From the NCBI GenBank assembly GCA_009377495.1, contig WHTZ01000028.1:1-64000 (forward strand): 64,000 bases of DNA, written 5' to 3'. A program made the position numbers and the translations under genes. This DNA is from Luteitalea sp. (GTDB lineage: Bacteria; Acidobacteriota; Vicinamibacteria; Vicinamibacterales; Vicinamibacteraceae). Below the pieces are notes generated by a model, which was not told the origin of the DNA, made no database searches, and saw only the letters and a list, made by a program, of their open reading frames with translations. Below are positions 57,925-64,000 of this stretch, piece after piece; position 1 is the first letter of the stretch, and every line of letters starts with the position of its first letter.

Positions 57925-59154
57925 ATGCAAACCCGACGAATCTTCCTCAAGAATGGCGCCACGGCGCTGGTGAGCCTCGGGTTCGCGCCCTCGTTTCTCG
58001 TGAGGACCGCCTCGGCCGACACCCGACGCCAGCGTGTCCTCGTGGCCATCTTTCAGCGGGGCGCGGTGGACGGCCTGAACATGGTCGTACCCTTTGGGGA
58101 CAAAGCGTATTACGCGGCACGGCCCACCATCGCGATTCGGCAGCCGGGCGGTGAGGGTGGCGCGCTCGATCTCGACGAGTTCTTTGCGTTCCACCCGCGC
58201 ATGGCGCCGCTGCATCGATGGTACCAGGACGGGCAGCTCGCCATTGTGCATGCGTGTGGCTCACCCAACGCAACGCGGTCACACTTCGACGCACAAGACT
58301 TCATGGAGACGGCGACGCCCGGCGTCAGGAGCACCCAAGACGGTTGGCTCAATCGCTACCTCCGCACTCGACAACTCGAGGAGCAGACACCACTGCGCGC
58401 CGTATCGTTAACGCCGCAGTTGCCGGTCAGTCTCAAGGGCACGGCGCCCGCGCTCGCCATGACGAACATCAAGCGGTTCGACCTACGCGCGGCCGCGTCC
58501 GTGCGGTCGTCCTTCGAAGAAGAGTACGCCGCGGCGGCGGACCAAGCGCTCGGCCAAACCGGCGGTGAAGCGTTCGAGGCGGTCAAGATGCTCCGGGCCG
58601 CCGAACAGAAGGGCTACCGGCCGGAGAACGGTGCGCGCTACCCGCGCTCGCCGTTCGGCCGGGCGCTCACGCAGATTTCACAGCTCATCAAGGCAAACGT
58701 GGGCTTGGAGGTTGGCTTTGCGGAGGTCGGCGGCTGGGACACGCACTTCAGCCAAGGCGGCGACGTCGGCCGGCTCGCGGCACGCCTGAATGATTTCTCC
58801 AACGGCATCGCGGCATTTGCCCAAGATCTCGGCTCACGGCTCCAGGACATCGTCATCTTGACGATGTCTGAGTTCGGACGGACGGTAAACGAAAACGGCA
58901 GCCGGGGAACCGACCACGGCCACGGCAACGTGATGCTCGCGCTTGGCGGCAATGTCCGTGGCGGCAAAGTCTACGGAAAGTGGCCAGGGCTGACGCCCGA
59001 GCAGCGCTTCGAAGGACGCGACCTCGCTATCACCACGGACTTCCGTGACGTGTTTGGCGAGACTGTCGTTCGTCACCTGGGCGTCCGCGACCCGAGCCAG
59101 ATCTTTCCTGGATACACGATCTCGCCGAACAACTTCGTCGGCTTCCTCTCCTAA
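57925..59154 (+). CDS. DUF1501 secreted protein (sulfatase/phosphatase-like fold)
   Basis: 409 residues from ATG 57925 with CAGGAGTG upstream. A twin-arginine-type signal (TRRIFLKNGATALVSLGFA) suggests Tat export of a folded protein. Family landmarks: RVLVAIFQRGAVDGLNMVVP, FHPRMAPLHRWYQDGQLAIVH, SHFDAQDFMETATPG, VGGWDTHFSQGG, LTMSEFGRTVNENGSRGTDHGHGN. DUF1501 is related to alkaline-phosphatase-superfamily folds, but no activity is known. It is the second gene of the DUF1800/DUF1501 pair. Confidence 0.9.
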   Translation: MQTRRIFLKNGATALVSLGFAPSFLVRTASADTRRQRVLVAIFQRGAVDGLNMVVPFGDKAYYAARPTIAIRQPGGEGGALDLDEFFAFHPRMAPLHRWYQDGQLAIVHACGSPNATRSHFDAQDFMETATPGVRSTQDGWLNRYLRTRQLEEQTPLRAVSLTPQLPVSLKGTAPALAMTNIKRFDLRAAASVRSSFEEEYAAAADQALGQTGGEAFEAVKMLRAAEQKGYRPENGARYPRSPFGRALTQISQLIKANVGLEVGFAEVGGWDTHFSQGGDVGRLAARLNDFSNGIAAFAQDLGSRLQDIVILTMSEFGRTVNENGSRGTDHGHGNVMLALGGNVRGGKVYGKWPGLTPEQRFEGRDLAITTDFRDVFGETVVRHLGVRDPSQIFPGYTISPNNFVGFLS

Positions 59155-59379
59155 CGGGAGGGGTCAGGTGTCAGGGGTCAGGGGTCAGTAGGGATCAGGC
59201 CTTCAGGTATCAGGGCGGCGCTGCCGCGTAGGGCGCCCCTTTAGGGGCGCCGTCCGTGCATGGGATTCTCCTGGCGCGGCTAAAGCCGCGCCCTACAAGC
59301 TCGTTCAAAGCCGCGCCCTACGAGCCCGTTCCTAAACCCTGAGACAGCCCTTGGACCTCGCACCTGTGTCACCTCGCCC
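59155..59379. repeat. Composite repeat: 7-mer element enclosing palindromic repeats
   Basis: Outer parts: GGGGTCAGGTGTCAGGGGTC on the left, CTGAGACAGCCC and ACCTCGCACC on the right. Nested inside are GGGCGCCCCTTTAGGGGCGCC (59231-59251), GGCGCGGCTAAAGCCGCGCC (59273-59292) and a further CCGCGCCCTACGAGC half-copy. No gene is present. The nesting shows the palindromes inserted into, or were carried with, the 7-mer element. Confidence 0.75.
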
Positions 59380-59670
59380 CTACTTCTGCCACCGCCTTGC
59401 GAGCTCCTCTATGTGTCGAGCGGCCTCAATGTCCTTCGATGTGACGCCGCCTTCGCTGTGCGTCGAGTAACCGACGGTCACGCGACGATAGTTGATGGCG
59501 AGATCAGGATGATGATCGACCGCCTCTGCATCGAACGCAAGCCGCGTTACGAACGCAATGGCATCGGGAAACGACGCGAACGTCAACTGCTTCTCGATGG
59601 CCTCTCCGTTGCGGCTCCAGCCCGGTAGTCCTCGTAGCTGCTCACCGATTTCGTTATCACTTAGTCGCAT
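59380..59670 (-). CDS. phhB: 4a-hydroxytetrahydrobiopterin dehydratase (PCD)
   Basis: 96 residues, full length for the family. The active-site triad pattern is DHHPDLAINYRRVTVGYSTHS, with W in LPGWSRNGEAIEKQ and the end TSKDIEAARHIEELAR. It regenerates pterin cofactor after aromatic amino-acid hydroxylases; no hydroxylase is in the window. It stands alone, about 42 bp downstream of thiO on the same strand. Confidence 0.93.
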   Translation of the reverse strand: MRLSDNEIGEQLRGLPGWSRNGEAIEKQLTFASFPDAIAFVTRLAFDAEAVDHHPDLAINYRRVTVGYSTHSEGGVTSKDIEAARHIEELARRWQK

Positions 59671-59712
59671 AGCTCGGGCCCCCAGGAAAAGATAACAGGC
59701 CTCTTTTTTCCT

Positions 59713-60849
59713 CTACAAGTCGCCGAGACGAGCCGGACACGTCACCTCGAGCATGGGATCCTCGCGTCCGCTCGAGACGAAATCGGCAACCACCTGTGCC
59801 GTTAGGGGCGCCAGCAGGACGCCGTTGCGGTAGTGGCCTGTCGCATAGACGAGCGTCGGTAACCGCCGCGATCGCCCGACAATGGGGAGTCGGTCCGGCG
59901 AGCACGGCCGTAGCCCCACGCGCACGTTCTCGAGGACCGCCTGCTCGAGGCCGGGAAGGAGCCGACTCGCGGCTGCCGCCAGGTGGCGGACGCCACCCAG
60001 CGTGGCGTGCTCGTCGAACCCCACATCCTCGACCGTCGCACCCACCAGCACGCGACCATCAGACCACGGCACGCAGTAGCAATCGCGCCCCCAGACGACA
60101 CGCTGTGGTAAGGGTGAAACGTGGGCCAGCGCGAGCAACTGCCCTCGCACGGGCCGAACCGGAACGGCCGGCACACGTTCCAGTTGCAGCTCACCGCCCC
60201 ACGCGCCGGCTGCCAGGATGACGGTCGGAGCCCGAAAGACGCCTTGGTCCGTCTCAACCTCGGCATCGCGCCCGCCTCGCACCCGACGTACCGTGCAGGC
60301 GTCGACAAACACCGCGCGGCGCACAAGGGCTGCGCGGACCAGCGCCGTGACCAGCTCGCGCACGGACACGGCGCCATGCGGACGAACCACCAATCCGGCT
60401 TGCACTAGGGGGCCTATCATGGGCTCCACCTCTCGCACCTGCGCCGTCGTCAGGAGCTCGCACTCAACCCCCTCCTCCTGAAGGGCTCGCCACGATCGCT
60501 CGAGCCCGGCGAGGCCCGAGTCGTCCGTGGCAACCTCCAGCGTGCCATCGCGCACGTACGGCACGTCCTGCTGAGCATCTGCGACCACCCGGGAAAGAAA
60601 CTCGTCGAACAGCTCAAGGCTGCGCACACCGAGTTGTTCGAGTGTGCTCCGCGACTCGGCCTCGATGTACGGCGCGAGGACGCCGGCCGAGGCCTGCGAG
60701 GCACCGGCTCCCGGCGCCCGCCGATCGCACACGCGGACGCGCAGGCCGCGCTGTGCCATTTCGTACGCCAACGCACAGCCAATCACGCCGGCGCCGATAA
60801 TAACCACGTCTGTGTGCTTCACGATGTCGGTATTCTGCCATGAGGACAC
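59713..60849 (-). CDS. thiO: Glycine oxidase-like FAD-dependent oxidoreductase
   Basis: 378 residues from GTG 60849; GTG 60822 (MKHTDVVIIGAG) is an alternative start that fits the family better. The DAO fold has FAD loop VVIIGAGVIGCALAYEMAQRG, GAGASQASAGVLAPY, the substrate side VRPVRGQLLAL and the C-terminal RVGLRPCSPDRLPIVG with ATGHYRNGVLLAP. These are ThiO features: oxidation of glycine to the imine for thiazole synthesis. The rest of the thiazole genes (thiS, thiG) are not adjacent, so the role in thiamin synthesis is inferred. Confidence 0.88.
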   Translation of the reverse strand: MSSWQNTDIVKHTDVVIIGAGVIGCALAYEMAQRGLRVRVCDRRAPGAGASQASAGVLAPYIEAESRSTLEQLGVRSLELFDEFLSRVVADAQQDVPYVRDGTLEVATDDSGLAGLERSWRALQEEGVECELLTTAQVREVEPMIGPLVQAGLVVRPHGAVSVRELVTALVRAALVRRAVFVDACTVRRVRGGRDAEVETDQGVFRAPTVILAAGAWGGELQLERVPAVPVRPVRGQLLALAHVSPLPQRVVWGRDCYCVPWSDGRVLVGATVEDVGFDEHATLGGVRHLAAAASRLLPGLEQAVLENVRVGLRPCSPDRLPIVGRSRRLPTLVYATGHYRNGVLLAPLTAQVVADFVSSGREDPMLEVTCPARLGDL

Positions 60850-60882
60850 GGCTCCCGATCTCGCGTCGCACTCTATCCCGTC

Positions 60883-61617
60883 TCAGTCGCGCTTCCTGTT
60901 GCTCTTGGTTTTCTCGCTCTTCTCGTCGCTCTTGGTCTCTTGGGTCTGGGAGCGCAAGGCCGCACGCACGTCGCGGGCGCCGAGATCACGGCTGCGATCC
61001 GTGTAGCGAGGATGATTGGACGCTGGCCTCCCGGGCCGAGGTAGATCTCTCGCCCAGCGCTCGCTGGGCATCTCTCTGCCTCGCGACGAGTGGCCGCGGG
61101 CCTCTTGATCGTGTTTCGCTGACGACGCGCGCTTCGGGCTCTCCTTCGCGTCCGCCGGACGGTCGTGGCGACGCCGCTTGTGTGACTTATCCGGCACGTC
61201 GACGAAGACTGGCACCGGGATAACCGTTTCGTAGTGCTCGACGACTACGGCCCCTGGCGCGTCGGTGTAGATGATGTCCTCCTGCGCAAAATCGAGCGGT
61301 GCAGGAACAATCGTGACCTGCGCCGCCTGTTCCAGCGGCGCGTCCGGTGCGAGTGGCTCCTCGAGCACGTGCTGCTGGGCATCGTGGCTCGAGTCCACGA
61401 GCGCCAGCAGGACCCGCTCGCTTACGCCTGCCTTCGTGAGCTCGATGATCTCGTCGGGGGTCAGCCCCCAACTAGCGCCCTCCACCTCAATAAGAGCAAC
61501 CAATACGTCGTCGTGGACACCCGCCCGGCTGAGCTCGATGATCTCTGCAAGCGTCAGCGCGCTCGCAGGGGCCACCGCGAGGAACAGGGCGGCCAGCGCA
61601 GAAGCGAGCGCCCGCAT
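60883..61617 (-). CDS. Secreted protein of unknown function with a duplicated helical motif
   Basis: About 244 residues from ATG 61617. The signal peptide is ALASALAALFLAVAPASA. The mature protein starts with two copies of a 24-residue motif with the frame L-T-x-x-E-I-I-E-L-[ST]-[KR]-A-G-V: LTLAEIIELSRAGVHDDVL and, after a short link, LTPDEIIELTKAGVSERVL. The remainder is a strongly basic, Arg/Lys/Ser/His-rich tail (from about residue 145) without predicted structure. No known family. The repeat pattern resembles helix-turn units seen in other Acidobacteriota envelope proteins. Confidence 0.75.
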   Translation of the reverse strand: MRALASALAALFLAVAPASALTLAEIIELSRAGVHDDVLVALIEVEGASWGLTPDEIIELTKAGVSERVLLALVDSSHDAQQHVLEEPLAPDAPLEQAAQVTIVPAPLDFAQEDIIYTDAPGAVVVEHYETVIPVPVFVDVPDKSHKRRRHDRPADAKESPKRASSAKHDQEARGHSSRGREMPSERWARDLPRPGRPASNHPRYTDRSRDLGARDVRAALRSQTQETKSDEKSEKTKSNRKRD

Positions 61618-61692
61618 CACACGCCTCCACCGCGGCTGTCTGGTCCTGCCCATGCCCGAACAGCATGCAATCGCTGCACCACATGCCCTGAG

Positions 61693-61745
61693 CCCCTCGA
61701 CTACCGCTCGGGGCTCCCTGAGCGAGCGAAGCGAGTCGAAGGGCC
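61693..61745. repeat. CTTCGACTCGCTTCGCTCGCTCAGG-type repeat
   Basis: Two facing segments, CCCCTCGACTACCGCTCGGG and CCCTGAGCGAGCGAAGCGAG followed by TCGAAGGG. The second is a motif found in intergenic regions of many high-GC bacteria; its role is unknown. Confidence 0.6.
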
Positions 61746-61903
61746 AACTCCCGTCCTTCCCTTCCAGTGGACATAGTGTCCCCGGTAGGTGAAGATCTCA
61801 GCGACGTTCCGCCCCGGGGCGGCCACGGAGTCGGCCATTCCATGTGGTTAAGTTCTCATTCAGCCGGCACATCTCTTGCGTCACTACACTCCGGAGGACG
61901 ACC

Positions 61904-63103
61904 ATGTCTCGACCCGTGTTGATTGCTGGTCTCATCGTCGGGTGCGTGACTGCTGCCGGTGTGGGCAGCTATCTGGCCACGCGTCACGTGGCGCAGTCAG
62001 CGCCGGCGGCTGCCGCGCGGCCGCCTTCGTCAACGAATCCGGAGAGTGATCCGGGCGCGGTCGAGCCGGCCGCCAGTGATGGCACGACCATCGATCTCGA
62101 GCAGGACACCTCGCCTGCCGCGGAGCGTGATCCTTCGGGGCTCTCCGAAGAGGATAGCGAGCGCGAGGCAGATAGACCGACCCCGGAAGAGCCTGCCCCA
62201 GCGCCGCGCGCGGCCGTCAGCACGACCGCCAAGGCGGACCGCGCGGACAACTCGCCCGAGCGCGGCTCTCGCGGTGGAGCGACGAGCGCGCCGCCGCTCG
62301 AGGCTGACGAAGCCGCGCAGTCTGCAAGCGCGTCACCCGACACAGAGCGGAGTCCGAGTGACCGCCCCGAGACGACCCGCAGCGCTGATCCCACCCCGGT
62401 GCCGACGACCGCTCGCGCCGCGGATGCTGTGGAGGAAGCCGACAGCTCAGAAGAGCCCGTGACCGGAAGCACGCCGCCACCACCGGAGAGTCGAACCACC
62501 GAGCCGGTCGCGACATCCGCTGAGAACGGCGCCGGGTTCGAGTTGCCGGAGGGCATCATTACCCCCCAGCCTCCGCTGAGAACGCCGGTCACCGTCGAGC
62601 CCGACGCCGTTGTGGGACTGCAGATTGACAACACGGTTTCGAGCGCCACAGCGCAGATCGAGGACCGCGTTGATGCTCACGCCACGCGTGACGTCCTCGT
62701 CGATGATGTCGTGGCCATCCCCGCGGGCACGCGGCTGCGAGGCTCCGTCGTCGAGGTGGAGACCGGGAGCCGGCTGAAGGGGGGGGCGCGCTTGGGCGTG
62801 CGCTTCCACTCGCTGGTGCTCGCGGATGGTACGGAGCTTCCTCTGCGCACAGAAACGATTTACCGCGAAGGCCCCTCCTCATCTGATAAGACCACCGCGA
62901 AGATTGGGGGCGCCACGGTGGGCGGCGCCATCCTCGGCGCCATCCTCGGCGGCGGCAAGGGTGCAGCGATTGGTGCGGCGGCGGGTGCAGGCGGCGGCAC
63001 GGCGGCGGCGGCCACGCAGCGCGTAGAACCGGCGGTGCTGCGGGCCGGATCGAACGTCACGGTGCGCCTGACCGAATCATTCACGATCGAGGTCGAACAC
63101 TAA
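61904..63103 (+). CDS. Envelope protein with disordered middle and glycine-zipper C-terminal domain
   Basis: 399 residues from ATG 61904 (CCGGAGGACGACC upstream). One N-terminal membrane segment (LIAGLIVGCVTAAGVGSYLA) is followed by about 190 residues of Pro/Ser/Glu/Ala-rich disordered sequence. The folded C-terminal domain (about 230-399) contains VLVDDVVAIPAGTRLRGSVVEVE, then a glycine zipper (GGATVGGAILGAILGGGKGA). The DVVAIPAGTRLRG pattern is like the C-terminal domain of VirB10/TrbI-type proteins, but no conjugation genes are present. Function unknown; probably spans the periplasm. Confidence 0.8.
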   Translation: MSRPVLIAGLIVGCVTAAGVGSYLATRHVAQSAPAAAARPPSSTNPESDPGAVEPAASDGTTIDLEQDTSPAAERDPSGLSEEDSEREADRPTPEEPAPAPRAAVSTTAKADRADNSPERGSRGGATSAPPLEADEAAQSASASPDTERSPSDRPETTRSADPTPVPTTARAADAVEEADSSEEPVTGSTPPPPESRTTEPVATSAENGAGFELPEGIITPQPPLRTPVTVEPDAVVGLQIDNTVSSATAQIEDRVDAHATRDVLVDDVVAIPAGTRLRGSVVEVETGSRLKGGARLGVRFHSLVLADGTELPLRTETIYREGPSSSDKTTAKIGGATVGGAILGAILGGGKGAAIGAAAGAGGGTAAAATQRVEPAVLRAGSNVTVRLTESFTIEVEH

Positions 63104-63298
63104 AGGTGCAAGGTGCAAGGTGCGAGGGGCGAGGGGCCAGGAGGGATCACGCCTTCAGGTATCAGGGCGGCGCTCCCGGGTGCGCTTAGCAGCAAACCGT
63201 ACCGCTCGAAGAAGCACCTACCAGCCCTGATCCCTTGAGCACTCGTTCCTGAACCCTGAGACAGCCCTCGGACCTCGCACCTGTCACCTCGCCCTCCC
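63104..63298. repeat. 7-mer repeat element, inverted pair
   Basis: GGTGCAAGGTGCGAGGGGCG and GGGATCA units face AGCCCTGATCCC, CTGAGACAGCCCTCGG and ACCTCGCACC. The inner segment GCTCGAAGAAGCACCTACC is shared, with changes, with the elements near 5760 (inverted) and 24030 (same orientation). Confidence 0.75.
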
Positions 63299-64000
63299 AT
63301 GACGGCAGCACCAGAGCGTCCGCTCGGCGACATGGACCCCGTTACGTTTCGCCGTGCGGGCCACGAGTTGGTGGAGTGGGTCGCCCAGTATCTCGCGGAG
63401 AGCGACCATTACCCGATTTTGCCGCGCCTCCGACCTGGCGAAATCCGCGCGGCGCTGCCCGACGAAGCGCCGGAAGAGGGCGAGCCGATCGAAGCGATCC
63501 TCGCGGACTTCGAGCGAGCGATCGTGCCGGGTCTCACACATTGGAATCATCCGGGGTTCTTCGGCTATTTCGCCATCTCGGCGAGCGGTCCGGGTGTGCT
63601 TGCGGAGTTACTGGCGGCAGCCCTCAACCAGCAGGCCATGCTCTGGCGAACCTCGCCAGCGGCGACCGAGCTCGAAGAAGTGGTTCTCGGCTGGCTCCGG
63701 TCGTTGCTGCGACTGCCACCGGTATTCGAGGGTGTCATCTACGACACGGCATCCATCTCGAGCCTGCACGCCCTAGCCGCAGCGCGCGAGGCGTCCGTTC
63801 CGGAGATTCGCGTGCGTGGGCTGCCTGGGCGCGATCTGCCGCCGCTCCGCGTCTACTGCTCAGAGGAAGCGCACTCCTCGATCGACAAGGCGGTGATGCT
63901 GCTTGGCCTCGGCCAGAACGGCCTGCTGAGGATTCCCGTCGATGCCGCGTTTCGCATGCGGCCCGAGGCGCTGGCCGATGCTGTCCGAGCGGATCGGGCC
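63299..64000 (+). CDS. Group II PLP-dependent decarboxylase (aromatic-L-amino-acid type), partial
   Basis: The first 234 codons of a gene that runs off the window, from ATG 63299. The order of motifs is that of DOPA/tryptophan decarboxylases: FRRAGHELVEWVAQYLAE, LTHWNHPGFFGYFAISASGP, AATELEEVVLGWLRSLL, GVIYDTASISSLHALAAAR and YCSEEAHSSIDKAVMLLGLG. The PLP lysine lies beyond the end. The substrate could be an aromatic amino acid or similar. The 7-mer element lies directly upstream, leaving only about 6 bp between repeat and start codon and no clear Shine-Dalgarno sequence. Confidence 0.9.
   Translation, partial: MTAAPERPLGDMDPVTFRRAGHELVEWVAQYLAESDHYPILPRLRPGEIRAALPDEAPEEGEPIEAILADFERAIVPGLTHWNHPGFFGYFAISASGPGVLAELLAAALNQQAMLWRTSPAATELEEVVLGWLRSLLRLPPVFEGVIYDTASISSLHALAAAREASVPEIRVRGLPGRDLPPLRVYCSEEAHSSIDKAVMLLGLGQNGLLRIPVDAAFRMRPEALADAVRADRA

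Noticed and set aside
61904..63103. VirB10/TrbI-like protein as sign of a conjugative element
   Set aside because: Only a C-terminal resemblance; no other conjugation, relaxase or integrase genes are in the window.

Overview
The window is high-GC, gene-dense chromosomal DNA. The best fit is an acidobacterium, probably of the Vicinamibacteria type. This is inferred from ADOP-type orphan permeases paired with PadR regulators, the DUF1800/DUF1501 secreted pair, the hpnCDE squalene genes, and many families of short intergenic repeats. I see no rRNA or tRNA genes, CRISPR array, phage genes or intact insertion sequence.

Layout. 1-4.7 kb: a rearranged pair of PadR/ADOP permease units, an AAA/DUF4143 ATPase and an MBL-fold hydrolase. 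4.9-10.2 kb: a leftward run of glutaredoxin-like protein, peptide deformylase, class I aldolase and hpnE/hpnD/hpnC (squalene from farnesyl diphosphate). 10.2-21.8 kb: housekeeping genes, namely mutY and mutT (8-oxoguanine defence), ygfZ, a secreted alpha/beta hydrolase, transhydrogenase alpha, an FHA protein, a glyoxalase II-like enzyme, a PLP dehydratase, an SDR, an active-site-less malate dehydrogenase homologue and two CNNM/CBS membrane proteins. 21.8-30.9 kb (leftward): an ECF sigma factor, lipB, a methyltransferase with a small membrane protein, and a complete 2-oxo-acid dehydrogenase complex (E3, E1alpha, E1beta, E2) whose E2 needs lipoate, which fits lipB nearby.

31.0-39.1 kb is the most interesting part. 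A sigma-54 response regulator lies upstream and a lipoprotein solute-binding protein plus sensor kinase lie downstream of a candidate RiPP cassette: one radical SAM/SPASM peptide maturase followed by six tiny genes (33-36 codons). Four of the six sit in exact 162-bp tandem repeats and are nearly identical. All six peptides share an N-terminal KI[KT]I and a P-[WF]-x-V-D-x-P motif. The spacers between the peptide genes appear to be copies of the 3' end of the maturase gene.

39.2-46.5 kb: an HU-family protein, queF, and a two-gene defence-like module (SNF2 helicase plus a 1,129-residue Eco57I-type adenine methylase) with palindromic repeats on both sides of the methylase. 46.6-64 kb: DUF1634/TauE-type membrane pair, a metal-site-less amidohydrolase homologue, a PfkB kinase overlapping an M14 peptidase, a large secreted M4-type peptidase, the DUF1800/DUF1501 pair, pterin dehydratase, glycine oxidase, two secreted or envelope proteins of unknown function, and the start of a group II PLP decarboxylase that runs off the end.

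Two repeat families recur throughout. One is built from 7-nt units (GGGGTCA and variants such as GGGATCA, GGGCGAG and GTGCGAG), often as an inverted pair around a core GGGCTGTCTCAGG. It has also entered coding sequences, where it adds RGQGSG-type peptide. The other consists of GC-rich palindromes (REP-like, TAGGGCGGGGCT type) at gene boundaries.
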